A stretch of 64,000 bases of DNA from Breoghania sp963678585 (GCA_963678585.2 CAXXGA010000002.1:1674001-1738000); one strand, 5' to 3'; counted from the first letter of the stretch, positions 17,462 through 25,770 are shown. Program-made: numbers and translations. The notes: a model not told the origin generated them from the sequence alone.

Positions 17462-17498
17462 GCGGTCGCCTGACTGTTTTCCGAGAATGAATGTGCGC

Positions 17499-17653
17499 GT
17501 GGCCCATCCTTCGAGACGCCTGCTAACGCAGGCTCCTCAGGATGACGTTGTGTGTGTTGAGAGATTGAGAGAGCCCAACACCATCAGAAGCCAACACCAC
17601 CCTCAACGTCATCCTGAGGAGCGGTCGTAAGACCGCGTCTCGAAGGATGGGCC
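17499..17653. repeat. Paired REP-like palindromic elements (BIME-like)
   Basis: Two inverted copies of a roughly 51-bp unit lie at 17499-17550 and 17602-17653, about 50 bp apart. Each reads GTGGCCCATCCTTCGAGACGC, a 12-bp variable hairpin, then GCTCCTCAGGATGACGTTG. The inner hairpins differ (CTGCTAACGCAG versus GGTCTTACGACC) yet both still fold, so structure is conserved where sequence is not. Such CCTCAGGATGA...TCGAAGGATGG elements are common intergenic repeats in Hyphomicrobiales. It lies between convergent hutC and the cucumopine-synthase-like genes. Confidence 0.85.
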
Positions 17654-17693
17654 ACACGGGCAAACGCGCCACAGTCCCACACCCGCAAAAACG

Positions 17694-17726
17694 AAAAGAC
17701 CGCCCCGAAGGGCGGCCTTTCCTCTC
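17694..17726. terminator. Rho-independent terminator, bidirectional
   Basis: The stem GACCGCCCC-GAAG-GGGCGGCC (from 17698) is flanked by AAAA on the left and TTTCCT on the right, so it has T-rich tails in both directions. It ends the leftward transporter and cucumopine-synthase-like operon. Confidence 0.85.
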
Positions 17727-17800
17727 TCAGCCATGCAGAGGCTGGAGCGCTTTCCGACCGGGCGCTTTCGCCGGGTCGAGAAGAAAACGCCCCCGAAAGA

Positions 17801-18226
17801 TCAGTCGATGACCTTCATCTCCAGCACGCGACCCTGATTGAACCAGGTTTCCATGCCGGTGACTTTCAGTTCCATCATGCCTTCCACGACTTCGCCGATG
17901 AACGAGATCGGAAGCGGCTCGTCGGAGGTGTCCTCACCATAGACGATGCAGAACTGCTGGCGCGGGCCATAGAAGCAGACGGTGCCTGCGGCCGTGCCCT
18001 TTTCCTTGATGCGCTCCTTGCCGAGATCGCCCGTGAGATAGAGGTTTTCCCACGGAGCAACGATCGGCAGGGTGAAGAAAATCAGGTCGCCATTGAGCTT
18101 GCCGTGCTGAAGCATCGTCTTCATCGGCAGCTTTTCGCGCAGCTCCTTGGCAATGATCGGGCACTTGTCTTCCCAGACCTCGATCTTGCAGATTTCCTTG
18201 CCTTCAACTTCGATTGCGAGAAGCAT
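17801..18226 (-). CDS. DUF3830/cyclophilin-like protein, resembling the cyclophilin-like half of cucumopine synthase
   Basis: 141 aa, no signal peptide or membrane segment. It is an all-beta pattern: MLLAIEVEGKEICKIEVWED, then KLNGDLIFFTLPIVAPWENL, then GTVCFYGPRQQFCIVYGED, a layout I recognise as the DUF3830 cyclophilin-like fold. Cucumopine synthase of Agrobacterium, which condenses histidine with 2-oxoglutarate, is described with such a fold in its N-terminal part plus a C-terminal helical bundle. Here the partner bundle is the gene 27 bp upstream. This is the last gene of a HutC-operator-linked transporter operon. Proposed role: catalytic half of a split opine-forming or opine-cleaving enzyme. 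The fold call is moderate and the function is inference. Confidence 0.72.
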   Translation of the reverse strand: MLLAIEVEGKEICKIEVWEDKCPIIAKELREKLPMKTMLQHGKLNGDLIFFTLPIVAPWENLYLTGDLGKERIKEKGTAAGTVCFYGPRQQFCIVYGEDTSDEPLPISFIGEVVEGMMELKVTGMETWFNQGRVLEMKVID

Positions 18227-18253
18227 TCTTCTGTCTCCTAAAATCCCGGGGTC

Positions 18254-18742
18254 TCAGTCGGCCTTGGCCTTGATGGGCTTCTTGGGGAAGCCGCTGCCCA
18301 GCCCCCAGGGGAGGATGAAGTCGACCCACATGTGCAGACGGTTGGCATAGCCGAGCGCCGCCTTGGTCAGCTCCAGCAATTCTTCGTTGGTCTTGCAAGC
18401 TTCGGCTGCCGTCACATACATGCGCGTCATTTCGCAGGCATGCGGCAGACCGACGAAGTCGAAGAAGGACGCCTTGTAGCCGATGACCTGCGAGATGTAG
18501 CTCTGCAGCGTCTTGAGGTCCGGATCGGTATCCTCAAGAACGCGGATGAGCCCCCACAGGAACTCGTCGGCGAAGGTGCGCGTCTCGCCTTCGGCGAAGA
18601 TGATGGTGGACAGGAACTGGCCACGCGACCCGGAATTGCGCGGGACATACCCCTCGCGGAGCGAGCGGATTTCTTCCGGCTGCTCCAGCCAGATCTTCTC
18701 GCGCTCAGCTTCCAGAGCCTTGATGGCTGCTTCAACAGTCAT
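18254..18742 (-). CDS. Cucumopine synthase-related helical bundle protein
   Basis: 162 aa from the ATG at 18742. It is soluble and largely alpha-helical (MTVEAAIKALEAEREKIWLE, then VPRNSGSRGQFLSTIIFAEG, then ANRLHMWVDFILPWGLGSGF). I recognise it as the family named for the C-terminal helical bundle of cucumopine synthase. With the following 141-aa gene it totals about 303 aa, close to the roughly 320-aa fused enzyme, but the gene order (bundle first) is the reverse of the fused domain order. It follows the ABC transporter ATPase gene by 129 bp. It probably forms a complex with the DUF3830 protein. No catalytic residue can be assigned by reading alone. Confidence 0.72.
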   Translation of the reverse strand: MTVEAAIKALEAEREKIWLEQPEEIRSLREGYVPRNSGSRGQFLSTIIFAEGETRTFADEFLWGLIRVLEDTDPDLKTLQSYISQVIGYKASFFDFVGLPHACEMTRMYVTAAEACKTNEELLELTKAALGYANRLHMWVDFILPWGLGSGFPKKPIKAKAD

Positions 18743-18871
18743 GAGACTTCCTTTCTCAATCAAACACGCGGGCGAGAACCCCATACGCCAAGGGCCATCG
18801 CCGCTCTTGCCCCGCCCTTGACGGAGCAAAACCGAACCCGCCTCTCCCCGTTCAGGAGAAGAGCGGAAAAG

Positions 18872-19636
18872 TCAGAGAATGCGGGCGAAGAAGGAACGCG
18901 CCCGCTCGCTTTTCGGATTTTCAAAAACCTCGGCAGGCGGTCCGCACTCGATCACCTTGCCGTCATCCATGAAGGCGACCCGGTCGCAGATCTCGCGGGC
19001 GAACCCCATTTCATGGGTCACCACGATCATCGTCATGCCGGTGGACGCCAGATCCTTGATCACCTCCAGAACCTCGCCCACCAGTTCCGGATCGAGCGCA
19101 GAGGTCGGCTCATCGAACAACATGAGTTTCGGCTCCATGGCGAGCGCGCGGGCAATCGCCACGCGCTGCTGCTGTCCGCCGGAAAGCTGCGAGGGATAGG
19201 AGTTTTCCTTGTCGGCCAGCCCCACGCGTTCCAGCAACACCCGGGCCCGTTCGCGGGCCTTGGCCGCCGGTTCCTTCTTCACCTGAACCGGACCTTCGAT
19301 GATGTTCTGCATCGCGGTCATGTGGCCGAACAGGTTGAAACGCTGGAACACCATGCCGATGGAGGCGCGGTTGCGGGCGATCTCGGCATCGGAAAGCTCA
19401 TAGAGCTTGTGGCCCTGACGGCGATAACCCACCGCCTCGCCGTCCACCGCCAGATAGCCGGCACTGATCTTGGCAAGATGATTGATGCAGCGAAGGAAGG
19501 TGGATTTGCCCGAACCCGACGGCCCGATCAGGCTCACCACCTCGCCGCGGTCCACGTGGAAGTCGATCCCCTTGAGGATGTCGACCGAGCCGATGCTCAT
19601 CTCCACATCGACCGCTTCGACCATATGCGTGCTCAT
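18872..19636 (-). CDS. Polar amino acid/opine ABC transporter, ATP-binding protein
   Basis: 254 aa, HisP/GlnQ-type ATPase. Walker A is GPSGSGKSTFLRCINHL, the Q-loop region is GMVFQRFNLFGHMT, the signature is LSGGQQQRVAIARALAMEP, and Walker B is LMLFDEPTSALDPELV. Its ATG overlaps the permease stop by one base (TGATG at 19634-19638). It drives import through the permease encoded immediately upstream. By its operon with the cucumopine-synthase-like genes and the HutC-type operator, the cargo is probably histidine, urocanate or a histidine-derived opine. Confidence 0.95.
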   Translation of the reverse strand: MSTHMVEAVDVEMSIGSVDILKGIDFHVDRGEVVSLIGPSGSGKSTFLRCINHLAKISAGYLAVDGEAVGYRRQGHKLYELSDAEIARNRASIGMVFQRFNLFGHMTAMQNIIEGPVQVKKEPAAKARERARVLLERVGLADKENSYPSQLSGGQQQRVAIARALAMEPKLMLFDEPTSALDPELVGEVLEVIKDLASTGMTMIVVTHEMGFAREICDRVAFMDDGKVIECGPPAEVFENPKSERARSFFARIL

Positions 19637-20526
19637 CAGTGGCCTCCCTGCGCGTGGGTGATCCGGTGGCGACCGCGCGAATAGTGGCGCTCGATACGGC
19701 CCTGGATCACGGTGAGCACGCTGGTCAGGAACAGGTACCAGCAGCAGCACACGATCAGCAGCGGGATGACCTGGAAGTTGCGCGAGTAGATGCCTTGCGC
19801 GGAATAGAGCAAATCGGAAAGCGAGATCACGCTGACGAGCGAGGTCATCTTCAGCATGCCGATGGTCTCGTTGCCGGTCGGCGGAATGATGAAGGGCATG
19901 GCCTGCGGCAGCACGATGCGCACCATGGCGCGCAGATGCGTCATGCCGATGGAGCGGGCCGCCTCTTCCTGACCGGAATCGACCGAGTTGATACCGGCGC
20001 GCACAATCTCTGCCATGTAGGCGCCCTCATTGAGGCTGAGGCCGAGATAGGCGGCGACGAAGGGGGTGACCAGCCAGTTCGTGTCCACCTCGAAAAAGCG
20101 CGGACCGAAGGGGATGCCAAGCGACAGATTGGGAAAAAGCGCCGCCAGATTGTACCAGAAGATGAGCTGGACGAGGATCGGCGTGCCGCGGAAGAACCAG
20201 ATGTAGATCTTGGCGAAGCCGGACACGAGCCAGTGGCGTGAGCGCATCATCACGGCAAGCACGATGCCGAAGAACACGCCGGAGGCCATGCACACCACCG
20301 TCAGGCCGAGCGTCATGGCGAGACCGGTCAGGATGGCGGGCGAAAACAGGTAGCTGCTGACGAGGCCCCACTCGAAGCGCGGATTGAACGCGACGCTTTC
20401 CAGCAGTTGCAGGCAGAACACGAAAACGATCAGCGGCGGCAGGAAGCGCCAGGCTGACCGGCGCGGCACCACTTCAAGCGGCGCCTCGCTCGCGCGGGCT
20501 TCTTCTTTCACGTTGTCTGACGACAC
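19636..20526 (-). CDS. Polar amino acid/opine ABC transporter, permease (His/Glu/Gln/Arg/opine family)
   Basis: 296 aa with a long cytoplasmic N-terminus and about six membrane segments. The family permease motif is EEAARSIGMTHLRAMVRIVL, the loop that docks on the ATPase, and the preceding segment has FRGTPILVQLIFWYNL. Only one permease gene is present, so the pore is presumably a homodimer. It lies between the ATPase (1-bp overlap) and the binding protein (151 bp upstream, with a GC-rich stem-loop region typical after a strongly expressed binding-protein gene). The HisM/OccM-type family includes opine transporters. Confidence 0.94.
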   Translation of the reverse strand: MSSDNVKEEARASEAPLEVVPRRSAWRFLPPLIVFVFCLQLLESVAFNPRFEWGLVSSYLFSPAILTGLAMTLGLTVVCMASGVFFGIVLAVMMRSRHWLVSGFAKIYIWFFRGTPILVQLIFWYNLAALFPNLSLGIPFGPRFFEVDTNWLVTPFVAAYLGLSLNEGAYMAEIVRAGINSVDSGQEEAARSIGMTHLRAMVRIVLPQAMPFIIPPTGNETIGMLKMTSLVSVISLSDLLYSAQGIYSRNFQVIPLLIVCCCWYLFLTSVLTVIQGRIERHYSRGRHRITHAQGGH

Positions 20527-20677
20527 TTTGAAAACTCGCGGCTGGGATAAATTCGGGGCCGGGACGTCGCTTGTGCGACTGAAACCCGATTGCGCGCCAT
20601 GCGCCCGCCCGATGCTGAGACCAAATCCGGGACCGCAGATACCGCGGCCCCGGCGAAGGTGTTTTACGCGACCGAAA

Positions 20678-21607
20678 TCAGGGCTTCGGCTTCACGAGCG
20701 GCTTCGTCGCGGTCAGGTTGATGCCGGGCTCCGGCAGTTCCAGAACCGAGATGTTCCACTTGGCCATGACCTTGGAGTAGACGCCCTCGGCGTGGACGGC
20801 TTCCAGACCGGCCAGCAGAGCCTTCGCCAGCTCCATGTTGTCCTTCTGAACGACCATGCCGTTGTAGTACTTCGGCAGGAACTTGTTCGCGACGACGCGG
20901 ATCGGCTCCGGCGCACGCTTGGAGATCTCGTCGGCGGCCGCTGCGCTGTTCAGCACGAAGTCGACGCGCTTGGAGTAGAGCGCCAGCAGCACCGCATCGC
21001 CGGAGGGGTACTGGTTGATCGTGACCGGCTTCAGGCCCTTCTTCTCGCAGTACGGGCTGATCACATCGTTGACGACGTTCACGAAGTCGAAGCCCTGCTG
21101 GATACCGACGGTCTTGCCGCACACGGTGTCCGGGTCATCGGTGACGGAGGTGTCGGCGGCCAGCGTGAAGACGGCGCCCGACGCATAGGCGTGATCGACG
21201 AAGGTCACGCGCTGCTGGCGTTCCAGATTGTCGGAGATACACTCCGAAGCCAGGTCGTAACGGCCGCTTTCCACGCCCGGGATCAGGCCGGCGAAGTCGA
21301 TCGAGACCACGTCATAGGTGATGCCGAGCTTCTCGGTGATCGCCTTCCACAGATCCGGCTCGTAGCCGATGATCGTTTCATTGTCGGCGGCGAAATACTG
21401 GCACGGCGGATAGTGCGCGTCGGTCGCGATGACGACCTTGCCGGCTTTCTTGATCTTCTCCGGCAGGAGTGCGTGCAGGCTTTCGTCGACCTTCAGGGTC
21501 GGCATACCCGCACCGACGACTTCCGGGAGATCTGCTGCGAGTGCTGCTCCGCTGAGCATACCGAACGCCAGGGCGGCTCCGGCTACGAGGCGAACTCCAG
21601 TTTTCAT
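20678..21607 (-). CDS. Polar amino acid/opine ABC transporter, periplasmic binding protein
   Basis: 309 aa SBP_bac_3 protein. The signal peptide is MKTGVRLVAGAALAFGMLSG (cut after ALAA). The mature protein shows VVIATDAHYPPCQYFAADN and GYEPDLWKAITEKLGITYDV, the first-lobe pattern of amino-acid binders. It captures the substrate in the periplasm. It is the first gene of the operon; a TGTATAGACA site lies 60 bp upstream beside a TTGACA -35-like hexamer, so HutC control is likely. The ligand could be histidine, urocanate or an imidazole-containing opine; sequence does not decide. Confidence 0.93.
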   Translation of the reverse strand: MKTGVRLVAGAALAFGMLSGAALAADLPEVVGAGMPTLKVDESLHALLPEKIKKAGKVVIATDAHYPPCQYFAADNETIIGYEPDLWKAITEKLGITYDVVSIDFAGLIPGVESGRYDLASECISDNLERQQRVTFVDHAYASGAVFTLAADTSVTDDPDTVCGKTVGIQQGFDFVNVVNDVISPYCEKKGLKPVTINQYPSGDAVLLALYSKRVDFVLNSAAAADEISKRAPEPIRVVANKFLPKYYNGMVVQKDNMELAKALLAGLEAVHAEGVYSKVMAKWNISVLELPEPGINLTATKPLVKPKP

Positions 21608-21666
21608 AAAACGCTTCCCTCTGCATGGGTCTGAGACGGCCCTCGCGAGCCGTTGCAGACATTTTG

Positions 21667-21676
21667 TGTATAGACA
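21667..21676 (-). promoter_or_regulatory. HutC-type operator TGTATAGACA before the ABC transporter operon
   Basis: Identical 10-mer to 16554-16563, and the following bases ATATT are also shared (14 identical bases, TGTATAGACATATT). A TTGACA -35-like hexamer (minus strand, 21687-21692) lies 10 bp further upstream, so a bound repressor would cover the promoter of the binding-protein gene. Confidence 0.75.
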
Positions 21677-22477
21677 TATTAAGGGGTGTCAAGGCGATTC
21701 AGGTGAATCTTTAAGCCTGCACTTAATTTGTGCATGTTATCGATTTTATAGTCACGGCAAAAAACCGGGACAGAGTCCTAGTTCCTGATGACCAAATCGC
21801 ACAAGTGTCGGATTTTACATACAATCCAACCGCCTTGCCGCAATTGGAGCCATCGCCGCAAGCCATTGTATACGCAACGGCAGATGATATTTTGACCTTG
21901 CCAAAACAGACAATAACGGCCAACAGACTTCACATGCGGCACCCGCACCACACACCGCATGATGCTTTTTTCATCAAAAAATGTATCAGATTTGCCGTTC
22001 GCCCCGGCCCCGCGAATTGCCGCACCTTGGGGCAACCGGAAGAAGATCGCCCACCCCTCGCAGTTGTCGCCACGAAAGTGGCCCCGCCTCGCAGGCGGCG
22101 CACTTCACCGTAAAACCGGCACTCCGCCCGACAGTAAAACTGAAACGCCTACCGACCCCCGCCACCACAACCGCCGCACAGGCAGAAGGAACGCGCATAA
22201 GTTGCACCTTCGACAGCTTCGCGAACGGTCGGACGAAAAGAGATCCAAACAAACCAAGCACCTCTCTCGAAGAGGGGTCGGAAACGGCATCGCTACGGCA
22301 AGGTCATGTAAAGAATGACAATGACATATTCCCTATCACGTAATCCAAATCAATATTTATGCAACTCACGATTAATACATTCACTTATTATGTTTTTAGA
22401 ATAACTTCGAACTAAAAACGTTAATGGACCCACGCTGGAAAACCTTCTGGCAATTTACTTGTATTTCAATATATTTT

Positions 22478-22491
22478 TTGACCTACATCAT
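22478..22491 (+). promoter_or_regulatory. FNR/CRP-family site upstream of the DMSO/TMAO-type reductase
   Basis: TTGACCTACATCAT matches the TTGAY-N4-RTCAA anaerobic box with one off-consensus base. It lies 78 bp before the reductase ATG, a suitable activator position. An FNR-like regulator is encoded at 25066-25770. Confidence 0.55.
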
Positions 22492-22568
22492 ATGGCGGCA
22501 GACACCACCCGTTAAACTCCCCACCGATCGTCACCGCAATCACAAGTGGATCAAGAAGGGGCGAATGC

Positions 22569-24944
22569 ATGTTGAATCGTAGACAGTTTGTGAACCTGAT
22601 GGCTTCCGGAGCCATTAGCGCGACGATGCTCCCGCATCTGGCTCGCGCGGCCTCCGGCGCCGGCGGCGTGACCGATGGGCGCGTCCTCGCCAACACCTGC
22701 CTCGGACCTCTCTGGCTGGTCAAGAAGGATGGACAGGTCGTTGGCGTCGAGATGCTGGACCAGATCGGTTATGCCGATCCCCTCCTGCGCGCCATGCCGG
22801 ACCGTCTTTATGCCCGCGACCGGGTTCGCGCGCCGATGGTGCGCTCCAGCTTCCTCAAGGACCGCGAAAAGGCCGATCGCACGCTGCGCGGCAGCCGGGA
22901 CTTCGTGGAAGTGTCCTGGGACGACGCGCTGAAGCTCGTCACGGAAGAAATCACCCGCGTCAAGGACACCTACGGCAACGCCTCACTCCATCGCGGCAAA
23001 AGCTCCTGGGCCTCCAACCACGCCAAGGTGCATCGCACCGAGGCGATGAACCAGCGTTTCCTGAACCTGATCGGCGGCGCCTCCACGTTCTTCGGCAACT
23101 ACTCCAACCAGGCGGTGAACGAGATCATCACCGCTGTCGGCTGGGGTTCGACCCACATGAAGAACGACTGGCCGGGCGTTCTCAAGAACACCGAATTCAT
23201 GGTGATCTGGGGCGCCAACCCGATGGTGACCACGCGCATCCTGTCCGGCCGCAAGAGCACCCGCTACTGGTTCGACCTGAAAGACACCGACATCGAGACG
23301 GTGGTGATCGATCCGGTTCGCAGCGAGACCGCGCAATACCTCGAATCCGAGTGGATGCCCGTCGCCTCCAACACCGATGTCGCGCTGGCCCTCGGCATCA
23401 TGCATACGCTGCTCGTCGAAGACATCTACGACAAGGAATTCGTCACCACCCACGCCTATGGCTTCGATGACTTCGCGGCCTACCTGAAGGGCGAGGAAGA
23501 CGGCACCGAGAAGACCGCCGAATGGGCGTCCGGCATTACCGGCCTGCCGGCGGACGACATCAAGGCGCTCGCGCGCAAGATGGTCTCCAAGCGCACCTAT
23601 ATCTGCGGTGGCTGGTCCATCCAGCGTCAGCACCACGGCGAGCAGACCCCCTGGGCCCTGATGGCGCTCGGCTGCATGATCGGTCAGTTCGGCCTGCCCG
23701 GCGGCGGCGTGACCTTCGGCATGCATTATGGCGACGGCGGCTATCCGAAGCCGGACATGCCCGTCCTCGGCGGCATGTCGCCGGGCAAGAACCCGGTCGA
23801 AGGCACCTTCCCGATTGCGGCCTTCGCCGACGCCTTCCTGAACCCCGGCAAGGAACTGCCCTACAAGGACAAGCACTTCACCCTGCCCGACGTGCGGCTG
23901 GTCTACACCTCCGGCGGCAACCAGTTCACGCACCATCAGGACACGAACCGCCTCATCAAGGCGTTCCAGCAGCCTGAAACCGTGATCGTGCAGGAACCCT
24001 GGTGGACCCCGACGGCCTTCTTCGCCGACATTGTCCTGCCCGCCTCGAGCGATCTGGAACGCAACGACGTCGGCCAGGTGGCGAACATGATACTTGCCGC
24101 CAAACAGGTCGTCGCCCCGCAGCACAAGTCGCGTCCTGACTACGACATCTTCTCCGAACTCGCCGACCGTTTCGGCGTGGCGGATGCCTATACCGACGGC
24201 GGCAAGACCGACGTCGACTGGGCGAAGCAGTTCTATGAAGATGCACGCGGGCGTTCGACCTCGGTCGAGATGCCTCCGTTCGAGGAATTCTGGGCCGGCG
24301 AAGGCATCGTCGAATTCCCGGAAGGCAAGGGCGACAAGGTGATGCTCAGCGAGTATCGCGAGGATCCGCTCCTGAACCCGCTCGGCACCTCCACGGGCCT
24401 GATCGAAATCACTTCGCCTTACATCGCGAAGATGAACATCCCGGATTGCCCAGCGCATCCGACCTGGATGGAGCCTGTGGAATGGCGCAAGAGCGAAGAG
24501 GCGAAGGACTATCCCCTGCACCTCGTCTCCGCGCACTCGCCGCATCGCCTGCACTCGCAGATGGACAACACCATCGAAGGCGAGAACTACAAGGTCGAAG
24601 GCCGCGAGCCGATGACGATCAACACCGCCGACGCCGAAGCGCGCGGCCTGAAGACCGGCGATGTCGCCCGCATCTTCAACGGCCGCGGTCAGGTGCTGGC
24701 TTCGGTGATCGTCTCCGACGACATCTCCGCCGGCAACGTGCTGCTGCATGAAGGTGCCTGGTACGACCCGCAGGAACCCGGCGTGATCGGCACGCTCGAC
24801 AAGGAAGGCTCGCCCAACACGCTGACCCGCGACCTTCCGCTCTCCTCCGGCTACGGTCAGGCGACAATCGCCGAAACGGCCATCGTGCAGGTGGAGAAGT
24901 TCGAAGGCGAAGTGCCGGAAGTCACGGCCTACGTCGGCCTGTAA
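22569..24944 (+). CDS. Periplasmic molybdopterin oxidoreductase, DMSO/TMAO/biotin-sulfoxide reductase family
   Basis: 791 aa. The Tat-type leader MLNRRQFVNLMASGAISATM has the twin arginines, so the folded enzyme is exported to the periplasm. There is no N-terminal iron-sulfur cysteine motif, as in the DorA/TorA/BisC subgroup. The presumed molybdenum-ligand serine is in FFGNYSNQAVNEI, and family stretches include VYTSGGNQFTHHQDTNRL and VIVQEPWWTPTAFFADIVLP. It would reduce an S- or N-oxide as terminal electron acceptor. No TorC/DorC cytochrome or TorD chaperone is next to it, so partners are elsewhere. An FNR-like box lies upstream and a strong terminator follows. Which oxide it uses is unknown. 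Confidence 0.9.
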   Translation: MLNRRQFVNLMASGAISATMLPHLARAASGAGGVTDGRVLANTCLGPLWLVKKDGQVVGVEMLDQIGYADPLLRAMPDRLYARDRVRAPMVRSSFLKDREKADRTLRGSRDFVEVSWDDALKLVTEEITRVKDTYGNASLHRGKSSWASNHAKVHRTEAMNQRFLNLIGGASTFFGNYSNQAVNEIITAVGWGSTHMKNDWPGVLKNTEFMVIWGANPMVTTRILSGRKSTRYWFDLKDTDIETVVIDPVRSETAQYLESEWMPVASNTDVALALGIMHTLLVEDIYDKEFVTTHAYGFDDFAAYLKGEEDGTEKTAEWASGITGLPADDIKALARKMVSKRTYICGGWSIQRQHHGEQTPWALMALGCMIGQFGLPGGGVTFGMHYGDGGYPKPDMPVLGGMSPGKNPVEGTFPIAAFADAFLNPGKELPYKDKHFTLPDVRLVYTSGGNQFTHHQDTNRLIKAFQQPETVIVQEPWWTPTAFFADIVLPASSDLERNDVGQVANMILAAKQVVAPQHKSRPDYDIFSELADRFGVADAYTDGGKTDVDWAKQFYEDARGRSTSVEMPPFEEFWAGEGIVEFPEGKGDKVMLSEYREDPLLNPLGTSTGLIEITSPYIAKMNIPDCPAHPTWMEPVEWRKSEEAKDYPLHLVSAHSPHRLHSQMDNTIEGENYKVEGREPMTINTADAEARGLKTGDVARIFNGRGQVLASVIVSDDISAGNVLLHEGAWYDPQEPGVIGTLDKEGSPNTLTRDLPLSSGYGQATIAETAIVQVEKFEGEVPEVTAYVGL

Positions 24945-24973
24945 AACCGGCTGACTGGGATAGCTCGAAAACG

Positions 24974-25006
24974 CACAAGGCCCGGGAGTTCGCTCCCGGG
25001 CCTTGC
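24974..25006. terminator. Rho-independent-like hairpin after the reductase gene
   Basis: The perfect stem CAAGGCCCGGGAG/CTCCCGGGCCTTG with a short TTCG loop (24976-25004) lies 32 bp after the stop. The T tail is poor, so termination may be partial. It lies between convergent genes and may serve both. Confidence 0.75.
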
Positions 25007-25065
25007 TGCATTCGAAAGGCCGTTCTGCGGAAACGGCAAGACGTCTCGCGCCGGGCGCGTCGTCG

Positions 25066-25770
25066 TCACATGCCGACCAGCCGCTTCAGGTTGGGCACGT
25101 CGCACAGGAAATTGTTGGGACGCGGTTCGGAGATATAGCCCTTGCGCTTCAGGTCGGCCATGGTCCGGCTGGCGGTTTCCGTGGTCAGCCCCAGCAGAGC
25201 GCCCAGATCCTCGCGCCCGAACAGTTCGCAGCGGTCACCCTCTTCCTTTTCCGTAAGCCACAGCAACAACCTCACGACCCTGTCGCGCGCGGCACCGGTC
25301 GAGAATTCCGTGATCCACCGGTCCGCCGTGCCGATCGCCCCGTGCCAGCGCGCCATCAGCTCATGGAAAAGCGCGCTGTTCGACTGAGAAAGCTTCTGCA
25401 CGATGTCCACCGGCAGACGACACACTTCGGTATCGCGCAGCGCGGTCGCGGTGTGGGGATATTCATCGCCGATCATCGCTTCCAGACCGAAAAGATCGGT
25501 CTTGCGCAGCAGGCGCACGATGCGGGCGGTTCCGTCAGGAAGATATTGCGTGAGCTTCACCAGCCCGCTGCGGATCGTGAACAGCGTGGCCGCCGGATCT
25601 CCGGTATCATAAATGGTCTTTCCCGCAGGATAGACGAGCTGATCGATAGGCCGGTGCAGCTGGGAGAAATCCTCCTCCTTCAGCCCGGCGAACAGAACAG
25701 CTTCACGAATGATACAATGCCGACAGTCCGCGACCCCGGTCCAGGCTTCAGCCACCTCAAGACGCCGCAA
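25066..25770 (-). CDS. Crp/Fnr-family regulator, FNR-like with three of four cluster cysteines
   Basis: 234 aa from TTG at 25770, supported by GGGAGGGG immediately before it; a GTG five codons later is possible. A cyclic-nucleotide-like barrel is followed by a helix-turn-helix with LLGLTTETASRTMADLKRKG. The E-TA-S-R recognition residues match FNR, so TTGAT-like sites are expected. Cys16 and Cys19 plus Cys117 align with three of the four FNR iron-sulfur ligands; the remaining position is Val. It lies 52 bp after cydC on the same strand and may be part of the cyd operon as an oxygen or redox regulator of cyd and of the reductase gene. Target genes are inference. Confidence 0.85.
   Translation of the reverse strand: MRRLEVAEAWTGVADCRHCIIREAVLFAGLKEEDFSQLHRPIDQLVYPAGKTIYDTGDPAATLFTIRSGLVKLTQYLPDGTARIVRLLRKTDLFGLEAMIGDEYPHTATALRDTEVCRLPVDIVQKLSQSNSALFHELMARWHGAIGTADRWITEFSTGAARDRVVRLLLWLTEKEEGDRCELFGREDLGALLGLTTETASRTMADLKRKGYISEPRPNNFLCDVPNLKRLVGM

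Larger units (their letters stand above)
21608..22568. other. 960-bp AT-rich intergenic region without a supported gene
   Basis: This region lies between the divergent ABC transporter operon and the molybdoenzyme gene. Its base composition drops well below that of its neighbours, mainly at 21.7-21.95 kb and 22.3-22.5 kb. It holds the HutC-type site (21667-21676) and the FNR-like site (22478-22491). Several open frames of 60-130 codons overlap each other on both strands, but none has a ribosome site, recognisable protein features or normal codon use, so I call none. Confidence 0.6.

Noticed and set aside
21730..22113. 127-codon open frame in the 960-bp gap
   Set aside because: No ribosome site, overlaps other random frames, no protein-like pattern; lies across an AT-rich to GC-rich transition.
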